A DNA stretch of 64,000 nucleotides. Origin: a virus. Location: positions 46,458 through 110,457 of IMG/VR virus record IMGVR_UViG_3300033149_001257. One strand, 5' to 3'. Below are positions 58,055-64,000 of the stretch, one piece after another. The first letter of the stretch is position 1. Each line of letters starts with the position of its first letter. The notes beneath the pieces are model-generated. The model did no database searches. It had not been told where the DNA came from and saw nothing but the letters and a program-made list of their open reading frames with translations. The position numbers were made by a program, and so were the translations under genes.

Positions 58055-58681
58055 ATGAAAATAGTGAAAGAAGTTGATATGGATATTATAGCAAAGGGCT
58101 ACCTACGACACGAAATGGATTGTATTATTGTCCGTAGCGAAGTACCTAGATTTGCATATAATGACCACATGGATTATATGGGATTAACGAAATCCGGAAG
58201 CGTAATTGCCCTTGAGTGCAAAGTTAAACCCGACAGTAAATTAATAGAGCAGGTGGCAAGAAACAATGGTTTGTCAAATAGAAGTATCGGGCTTGTGCCA
58301 TGTAGTATGACAGAAAAATATAAAGAAAAAGCCGAGGCCGCAGGGGTCGATATTGTGGGTATCGGACAAAATGAATTTGATTATGCTTCGGGTGGCTCGG
58401 GTGGTATTTATAATTATCATGCGTTGTTTTATATTCTTGCACTGAAATATGCCAAATGGGAGAATTATACCACAGTAGGAGGCATACAGAATGGGAAAAG
58501 AATATCATATTATGAAATGTTTGACCAAACAATAGATGGGATATGTAAGGAAATAGGGTTTCTCCCCGAAAGCATATCAATGCTGTTATCTGCTATGTCA
58601 AGATATAGTAATCTGAATGCTATGAAAAAAATAAAATCAGTGTTATCTAAATACAAGATGTTAAAAAAGAAAGGGGAGTGA
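58055..58681 (+). CDS. PD-(D/E)XK nuclease-like protein
   Basis: 208 residues, AAAGG box overlapping the previous stop. MDYMGLTKSGSVIALECKV gives D40, E54, K56, the D-x13-ExK core of restriction-type nucleases; HEMDCIIVRSEVP before it is the usual preceding strand. C-terminal ~100 residues helical, may bind DNA. Possible resolvase, homing or defence nuclease. Confidence 0.7.
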   Translation: MKIVKEVDMDIIAKGYLRHEMDCIIVRSEVPRFAYNDHMDYMGLTKSGSVIALECKVKPDSKLIEQVARNNGLSNRSIGLVPCSMTEKYKEKAEAAGVDIVGIGQNEFDYASGGSGGIYNYHALFYILALKYAKWENYTTVGGIQNGKRISYYEMFDQTIDGICKEIGFLPESISMLLSAMSRYSNLNAMKKIKSVLSKYKMLKKKGE

Positions 58682-58682
58682 G

Positions 58683-58844
58683 ATGAATGAACTAATAGTA
58701 TATATTAAGAATAAACTCAACTGTAGAAAGTTTGCTAAGTTCCTAAGATTAATAGATAGTCTTAGCCATGAAGAAGCGGTAGAGTATAGAGACGTTATGA
58801 CTTCATATATTGAAATGGAAGAAAAACAAAGGGAGGAGTGCTAA
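58683..58844 (+). CDS. Small helical protein
   Basis: 53 codons, GGGGAG box. MNELIVYIKNKLNCRKFAKF then an acidic helix. TAA directly precedes the exonuclease start. Unknown. Confidence 0.5.
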   Translation: MNELIVYIKNKLNCRKFAKFLRLIDSLSHEEAVEYRDVMTSYIEMEEKQREEC

Positions 58845-59618
58845 ATGGAAGATGGGAAAAAAACAACGTATGTGTTGGGGGTGGATTTTGAAACCACGGG
58901 TCTAATTGAAACCGAGGATGTGGTTACTGAGATTGGCGCGGTACTATGGGATTGGGAAGCCGAGATGCCAGTGTTGATAATGAGTGAACTTCTTAAACTA
59001 CCGGAGGGTAAAAAAATCAGTCCGGAAGTGGTTGAGCTTACCGGTATCACAGAGAAGTTGACTGCTGAATTCGGGAGTGACCCCACGGCCGCTTTTGAGA
59101 GGCTCAATAAGATGGGTGAAAAAGCTGACCATGTAATGGCCCATAATGCAGAGTTTGATAAAAAGTTTTACGATGCCTCAGTAGAAAAACTGGGAATAAA
59201 AGCCGTACTCTCTGGAAATATTTGGCTTGATAGTCTGGCAGATGTGGAATACCCAAAGAATATATCAACCAGAAAACTCACACACCTGGCATCTGAACAT
59301 GGCTTTCTGAATCCGTTTGCGCATAGAGCGGTCTTTGATGTGCTCACGATGTTTAATGTTGTAAAGAATTACGATATTAAAGATATTGTCACCTGCGCTT
59401 GCGAAGAAAAGTATGAATTAAAAGCAAGTGTATCATTTGACGATAAGCAGAAAGCAAAAGATAAGGGATTCCATTGGGTCCCCGTAGATAGGATATGGGT
59501 AAAGACTGTAGGCGAATCAAAAATAAAGGAAGAAGTCGCCGGTTGTGATTTTCAGGTTTATAGTAGGAAGAAGGGGAAAGAAAAGGATTGGAGATGGGAG
59601 AAAAACGATGAACGATAA
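58845..59618 (+). CDS. DnaQ-like 3'-5' exonuclease
   Basis: 257 residues, GGGAGG box. DEDDh motifs: DFETTGL (D14, E16), HNAEFDKKF near 102 and HRAVFDVL near 157. C-terminal ~70 residues form an additional domain (DKQKAKDKGFHWVPVDRIWV). Removes nucleotides from DNA or RNA ends; could proofread for a polymerase not in this window. Confidence 0.85.
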   Translation: MEDGKKTTYVLGVDFETTGLIETEDVVTEIGAVLWDWEAEMPVLIMSELLKLPEGKKISPEVVELTGITEKLTAEFGSDPTAAFERLNKMGEKADHVMAHNAEFDKKFYDASVEKLGIKAVLSGNIWLDSLADVEYPKNISTRKLTHLASEHGFLNPFAHRAVFDVLTMFNVVKNYDIKDIVTCACEEKYELKASVSFDDKQKAKDKGFHWVPVDRIWVKTVGESKIKEEVAGCDFQVYSRKKGKEKDWRWEKNDER

Positions 59619-60012
59619 AGAAAAGAAATGGATAATGGGTGGGAATACCGGTATATCCTCAAAAGTTATATTCAGTGTGATGACCGGAGCCCCCGTGGAA
59701 TTGGTGCTCCAGGGATGGACTCCGGATGTACCACATGACCCAAGCGACTTCGGCAGATGCTATAGGCTCCTGAAAGAATTCCCCGAATGGAGAAAGCGCC
59801 TTCGTGAGGTTTCAGATAAATACACGCCATGGACAGCATTCGTTATGAACTGGGGTAGGCTATCAGATATGTATGTAGAACTTTTTAATACCATCGGCGA
59901 AAACACGGGAACCGAGATGTACGATTTCATGCAGGACCTGGAAAGCGGTAAGTGGCTTAAAGATAATCCCGATAAATTGAGGGAGTGGGATAAAGCAAAT
60001 GATAATAAATAG
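59608..60012 (+). CDS. Conserved early protein, unknown
   Basis: 134 residues from ATG 59608, overlapping the exonuclease by 11 bases. KWIMGGNTGISSKVIFSVMT and then DPSDFGRCYRLLKEFPEWR, pieces that resemble a family in other phages. No catalytic motif. Confidence 0.5.
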   Translation: MNDKEKKWIMGGNTGISSKVIFSVMTGAPVELVLQGWTPDVPHDPSDFGRCYRLLKEFPEWRKRLREVSDKYTPWTAFVMNWGRLSDMYVELFNTIGENTGTEMYDFMQDLESGKWLKDNPDKLREWDKANDNK

Positions 60013-60567
60013 AGCATGGGCCATGCCCAATAAAAACACATTCAGTATAAAACCAATAAGAGATTTGATATTAAAATATACGCAGAAACCAGTGTTTTGG
60101 ATTGACCCATTCGCGGGGCACGGCGAGATGAAGAAACATTGTGTCAGCACAAACGATTTGAATGAGGATTGTGAAACAGATAATCATATGGAGGCATTGG
60201 AGTACCTGAAAACTTTTGAATCTGGTAGTGGGGGGGGGTGCTGTTTGACCCACCTTATTCAGCAAGGCAGATAAAAGAATGTTATGATTCAATAGGTAAG
60301 AAAGTTCACCAAGAAGATACTCAGAGTACTTTCTATACCAAAAAGAAGGAGGAAATATCAAGGATAGTTAAGCCGGGAGGTATTGTAATATCGTTTGGAT
60401 GGAACAGTATGGGTATGGGTAAAACGAGGGGTTTTGAAATTGTTGAAATATTACTGGTCCCGCATGGTGGAGTTCATTATGATACAATATGTGTTGTGGA
60501 TAAAAAAATAGAGGTAATGTCAATGGGGGATGGTGATATGGATATTCTAAAAGGAGTCGTGAAATGA
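59999..60567 (+). pseudogene. Small adenine-type DNA methyltransferase split in a G9 run
   Basis: Two frames join at 60230-60238. Frame 1 (59999 on) contains NRAWAMPNKNTFSIKPI and the SAM site DPFAGHG. Frame 2 contains FDPPYSARQIKECYD (DPPY) and KPGGIVISFGWNSMG. Either one extra G or a -1 slip joins them into ~189 residues, the length of this common phage family. So it is a frameshifted gene, a slippage-expressed gene, a phase-variable gene, or a sequencing error at the homopolymer. Confidence 0.7.
60230..60238 (+). repeat. G9 homopolymer at frame junction
   Basis: Nine G after AGT and before TGCTG. Ten G would restore the methyltransferase frame; ribosomal or RNA-polymerase slippage of -1 on GGG codons would as well. 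Confidence 0.7.
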
Positions 60568-60737
60568 GAGAGATGATTGATGTGGTTATGATAATCCTGT
60601 GTTCGGCCGGTGCTGTACTTACTCCATTTCTTACAGCCATGAGATTATATTTTTATTCATGTATTTCAGCCGTTGTTATGGTTATATCATGTTTATACAT
60701 ATTGTCACAATATCCCATAGTGGGGTTCACTCAATGA
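60564..60737 (+). CDS. Two-span membrane peptide
   Basis: 57 codons, AAAAGGAG box, ATGA overlaps at both ends. Two hydrophobic helices (VVMIILCSAGAVLTPFL and CISAVVMVISCLYIL). Unknown; membrane protein between two DNA genes. Confidence 0.55.
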   Translation: MREMIDVVMIILCSAGAVLTPFLTAMRLYFYSCISAVVMVISCLYILSQYPIVGFTQ

Positions 60738-61219
60738 AGGTATATGAAGAAGATGTCAGGCAGAGCCTTATAGCATATCTGAAAAGCCAGGGCCATACAG
60801 AAATCGGTACAGAAATACTTCTTGAAGATGATTACCGGTTCGTTGATGTAGTATATGTAGATGAAAAGAGGAGGTTTATCTGCATTGAAGTTAAACTCAC
60901 AGACTGGCGTAAGGTCATAGAACAGGCCCAGCGTTGCATTAAGTATACTCCCTTGGCATATATTGCCATGCCTACCCCGGAAAGCCCTAAAATCAAAGAT
61001 ACAATATCAACCGCCACACATCGCGCCGGGCTGGGCCTGTACTGGTACAATCCTGATGGATCATGGACCCTACAATACAATCCCAAAGAAAACACAGGGG
61101 AACCCAAGAAGGACATTAAGTATTTCAATCAGCAATTAAAGCGCTCTTTCTATAGACACATGCAAATAACATTCATGTCCCTTGTAATAAACCACGGAAC
61201 GGAGGATATCCCAATATGA
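60734..61219 (+). CDS. PD-(D/E)XK nuclease-like protein (VRR/restriction type)
   Basis: 161 residues from ATG 60734. RFVDVVYVDEKRRFICIEVKL gives D38, E52, K54: a clear nuclease core. QAQRCIKYTPLAYIAMP next resembles small restriction-type proteins. May cut DNA at host or competing-phage sequences, or process recombination intermediates. Overlaps the neighbours as ATGA. Confidence 0.75.
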   Translation: MKVYEEDVRQSLIAYLKSQGHTEIGTEILLEDDYRFVDVVYVDEKRRFICIEVKLTDWRKVIEQAQRCIKYTPLAYIAMPTPESPKIKDTISTATHRAGLGLYWYNPDGSWTLQYNPKENTGEPKKDIKYFNQQLKRSFYRHMQITFMSLVINHGTEDIPI

Positions 61220-61878
61220 AAATGAGAATATTAATAGCTTGTGAAGAAAGCCAGGCGGTATGTATAGAGTTTCGCAAGATGGGGCATGAGGCGTTTAGTT
61301 GTGATGTCCAGGATTGCAGTGGTGGGCACCCCGAATGGCATATAAAAGGTGATGTTCTTGATGTTATAGACAGACAGACAGGCAGATGGGGATTAATGAT
61401 TGCCTTCCCGCCATGTACTTATCTAACAGTCACGGGCAATAAATGGTTTAAGTCGGAGTTTAAGGATAGATTCCCAACAAGAGAGCAAGACAGAATAGAT
61501 GCTATAAACTTTTTCATGAAACTTGTCAATGCACCGATAAATAAAATATGCGTAGAAAATCCGGTTGGCATAATGAGTAGGGTATATAGAAAACCAGACC
61601 AGATAATACAGCCATACTATTTTGGTGATAAAGCACAAAAGACAACTTGCTTATGGCTTAAAAACTTACCCCTATTACAGCATTTATCGGAAGACGATTG
61701 GTTTGGTAAAAAAACTCATACAAAAAAGGGGGGAATGTATACATATAAGAATGGCAGAAAAGACCCCATGTGGCACGTGGAAACCATGAAACTGCCACCG
61801 CATGAAAGAACGAAAGCGAGAAGTAAGACATTTCCGGGGATAGCAAAAGCAATGGCCGAACAATGGAATAAAATATAG
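61216..61878 (+). CDS. C5-cytosine methyltransferase-like protein (short)
   Basis: 220 residues. Dcm-type pieces: RILIACEESQAVCIEFRKMG (SAM loop), catalytic Cys in FPPCTY (PPC at 65-67), VENPVG near 115 (ENV-like motif IV). Much shorter than full C5 methylases and lacks a target domain; widely found in phages under this name. Activity uncertain. Confidence 0.7.
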   Translation: MKMRILIACEESQAVCIEFRKMGHEAFSCDVQDCSGGHPEWHIKGDVLDVIDRQTGRWGLMIAFPPCTYLTVTGNKWFKSEFKDRFPTREQDRIDAINFFMKLVNAPINKICVENPVGIMSRVYRKPDQIIQPYYFGDKAQKTTCLWLKNLPLLQHLSEDDWFGKKTHTKKGGMYTYKNGRKDPMWHVETMKLPPHERTKARSKTFPGIAKAMAEQWNKI

Positions 61879-61886
61879 GAGAAAAT

Positions 61887-62060
61887 ATGAATCTGATATA
61901 CAGGATTATTAAATGGTATTACTGGACCCGGCACAGAAAGAGTTGCGCGTATTTCGGAGATTACGGCTGTATGCCATACCAATGCGGTGATGATTTCTGC
62001 CCAATGCTATGCAAGGCCTGTAAAAGAGCCACTCCAAAAAAGAAGAAACCGCGAAAATAA
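61887..62060 (+). CDS. Small cysteine-rich protein, last gene of the operon
   Basis: 57 codons, AGGAG box. Six Cys in 26 residues (CAYFGDYGCMPYQCGDDFC, then CKAC) and a basic end; zinc or disulfide bound. No clear terminator follows. Confidence 0.5.
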   Translation: MNLIYRIIKWYYWTRHRKSCAYFGDYGCMPYQCGDDFCPMLCKACKRATPKKKKPRK

Positions 62061-62340
62061 AACAGCAGCGCCTTTTCTAACTACCAATCAAATACTATTA
62101 TCTACTAATTCGGTATTAGTGTATACATAATGTCACTAAAAGTACATACCATTTGTGACACACATTCCGCTTTTTCCTCAACAATAATATAGCATTATCT
62201 CCATTTCATATCTCAGTAAACAACCCACCCCCACCACAGAATCAATTCCTTACTCAAAAAACCCCCTCACTCACGCATATTTCTCAACAAACAACCCGGG
62301 CCCCATACTCAGCAGTAGTACCCATAATGGGGACATCTGT
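62061..62340. other. Non-coding start of the right-end region
   Basis: No supported gene. A hairpin ACTAAT-TCGGT-ATTAGT at 62104-62122 may be a weak terminator for the operon, and TGTCAC/GTGACA half-sites sit at 62131-62160. Confidence 0.4.
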
Positions 62341-62375
62341 TTCCCTACATAATCATATACAATTATATGTACTGG

Positions 62376-62469
62376 ATTATATCTTAAAGGGTATAATATC
62401 TCAACCATAAGACAAGATTATACCTTATGTGATATAATGGCAATCATTTTATATCCTTTGGGGTATAAT
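62376..62469. promoter_or_regulatory. Three phased operator-like palindromes
   Basis: Sites at 62376-62397, 62417-62438 and 62448-62469, each ATTATA (TTTATA in the third) N10 TATAAT with spacers TCTTAAAGGG, CCTTATGTGA and TCCTTTGGGG. Centres are 41 and 31 bases apart, about 4 and 3 helical turns, so bound proteins would lie on one face. Probable repressor cluster. Confidence 0.5.
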
Positions 62470-62479
62470 ATAGGGCACA

Positions 62480-63214
62480 TTCCCCAGAACCACCCTACAA
62501 ATAAGACCATATGCTATGCTTGCAGTACAAACCCAGTAGGTGCCAAAACGTCACCAACTGAAGCCAGCCACACACCGGCCCCATATAAGAATAAAGGCCA
62601 TTCCCATATACACGGCCCCTAAAATCCAAGGGGACCCCAGGTACAGCGCCACACATCCAATCTCAAAAAAGGGTACCCCCCCCATCATGGATATATACAA
62701 TTTGTACCCACCCTGCCACACATCCGGTTATCGGCAATTAAACGCCACATCCTCAAAATACGAAACCCTATCGTTCACCAATCCCCAATGTTCACCATTT
62801 AATGAACATTCCACACACATGAACACCTATCATGCCACGCGTGCAATCGGTTCATTCCATACCCAATATGTCAAGCCACAATGGACAATCCCGCTCCAGA
62901 ATAAACCGCCACACACTCGGCCAGCCTCACATCCAGGGAACCACATAGAAATGGACCTTCACCAACTTCTGCCACATATCGGCAAATGTCCACACACCCA
63001 AAAAAGAGCCACATCCTCGCAGGCCCCGGCTCTCCATCCAACCTCACACCACCCACTCAAAAATCAGGCAACCCCAGAACCAAAACCCTGACCAAAACAC
63101 GAAAGAGGTCTTACCCTACAGACCGCCCTTCCCCAGCAAATACCCACCACTCATTCGTGAAACCCCAACCCCAACCCAACTCCAAAACTACCACCCCAAA
63201 ACCAACCACCGAAA
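62480..63214. other. C-rich non-coding segment with recurring GCCACA motif
   Basis: The plus strand is C/A-rich and G-poor. GCCACA or a close variant with following CATC/TATC occurs about nine times between 62570 and 63040. Long frames here are low-complexity and lack ribosome binding sites. Could be binding sites for a packaging or replication protein. Confidence 0.45.
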
Positions 63215-63227
63215 CATAACCGTAGGC

Positions 63228-63307
63228 TACGTGTGGGATACGTGAAGGCTACCGTAATGTCACCGTAGCTTACACGTAATCTACTCGTAGACCAACCGTA
63301 ACCATAC
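63228..63307 (+). repeat. 11-bp iteron array B
   Basis: TAC (once CAC) starts at 63228, 63239, 63250, 63261, 63271, 63282 and then degenerates: steps 11, 11, 11, 10, 11, the same as array A at 43477. The unit GTGAAGGCTAC is identical and at the same place in both arrays. Likely a second binding cluster for the initiator. Confidence 0.7.
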
Positions 63308-64000
63308 CGTACCCCTCCACCAAGTCCTCTATCAAGTCCAAAACCTAGTCCATTTTTTTATATTGAGGTCCTGCTGTTGACGTTAGCATTTTTTGTGCCA
63401 TGATGTAAAGTCCACCCCTGCTTAATATGTATATTCTATATAGCATTTACGTTGATGGTTTACTGTTGCGAAAATATACATATTAGCAAGAGGTAATAAA
63501 GGCGGTCTGTATGGAACAGGTCTGGGCGTGATTTTTATAACAGGATTTTTATTTTTTAATAAAATTATGAGATTGTAAACTCAATTTTATAATTCAATAT
63601 TTTTGTTTTTATGGTATAAAGTCAATTATTTATATTGGATTGTCTGTATTAGTTACTGGATTATAATTATTTGGAGTTATAATTGTTTGGATTTTCCTTT
63701 ATTGGTTGCCGGATATTGACTGGATTATGGTTTAATTCGGTGATTTTACTATTAGAATGTCAATAATCCCTACTTGTTTTGTTTGTTCTGTTCTGTTATG
63801 TATAGTATGATTATAAGTTACTTACTCCTTACAGTTTTTATTATTGGATGATGGGCGATCCTCTTCCTCTTTTTGGTTGGTTGGGGTGGGCTTGCCTGTT
63901 CAGTATAATAATCTATATCATGTATTGGTTGCATGGTTCAGGGCTTTATTGTATGCTTGCCTTTAATATTCAGGGCTTGCGAGCTTGCCGGATTGTTTCC
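63308..64000. other. AT/GT-rich end, no gene seen
   Basis: The plus strand becomes G/T-rich after about 63360. A near-exact direct repeat lies at 63661-63675 and 63677-63691 (TTATAATT(A/G)TTTGGA). No ORF of use; no convincing promoter. Confidence 0.4.

Noticed and set aside
62437-63219. Overlapping plus-strand frames of 61, 183 and 77 residues in the right-end region
   Set aside because: They are Pro/His/Thr-rich, have no ribosome binding site, and follow from the C-rich composition; they overlap operator-like and iteron sequence.

Overview
The window is one piece of a tailed-phage (or prophage) genome with a siphovirus-type, HK97-like morphogenesis module. It starts inside a glycosyltransferase gene, so the genome continues to the left. 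Genes are tightly packed, ATGA and TAATG overlaps are frequent, most starts carry an AAGGAGG-type ribosome binding site, and no cellular core gene or tRNA was seen. The host cannot be named from the sequence. An M15 endolysin followed by small membrane-anchored and exported proteins fits a Gram-negative envelope, but only weakly.

Left arm (1-37330, minus strand). A promoter at 37302-37330 faces the late genes. In transcription order they are a small-subunit terminase candidate, large terminase, portal, a multidomain prohead protease/scaffold, a decoration-like protein, major capsid, connectors, major tail protein, tail assembly chaperones joined by a -1 frameshift signal, tape measure protein with an in-frame intein, tail hub, fibres and adhesins (F5/8-type, LamG, repeated fibre modules), endolysin, holin-like and other lysis-region proteins, and three glycosyltransferases. 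An intact IS200/IS605-type element (tnpA, tnpB, end hairpins) sits between portal and protease. Two older right-end remnants lie nearby, one of which carries the ribosome binding site and start of the protease gene.

Right arm (37423-62060, plus strand). A strong promoter and a structured leader open an early/middle operon of about 55 mostly small genes. It holds a replication module (O-like initiator, 11-bp iterons with an AT-rich segment, DnaB helicase) and four DNA methyltransferase-like genes: a ParB/MT-A70 fusion, a DPPY enzyme, a split small adenine enzyme and a C5-like enzyme. It also holds three candidate PD-(D/E)XK nucleases, a DEDDh exonuclease, nucleotide-pool enzymes (HAD 5'-nucleotidase, dATP/dGTP diphosphohydrolase-like, NrdD-like fragment), and unexpected cargo: an M42 metallopeptidase, a Cdc123/D123-like ATP-grasp protein, a CxxxCxxC radical-SAM-like protein, a metallophosphoesterase and a protein with a perfect type IV prepilin signal. 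A second promoter lies at 52369. A convergent minus-strand promoter, hairpin and terminator at 46753-46879 look like a small regulatory RNA.

Right end (62061-64000). This is essentially non-coding. It holds three helically phased 22-bp operator-like palindromes, a C-rich stretch with a recurring GCCACA motif, a second 11-bp iteron array matching the one beside the initiator gene, and then a switch to G/T-rich sequence.

The observations best supported directly by sequence are the tape-measure intein, the paired iteron arrays, the antisense small-RNA candidate, the chaperone frameshift and the prepilin-like protein.
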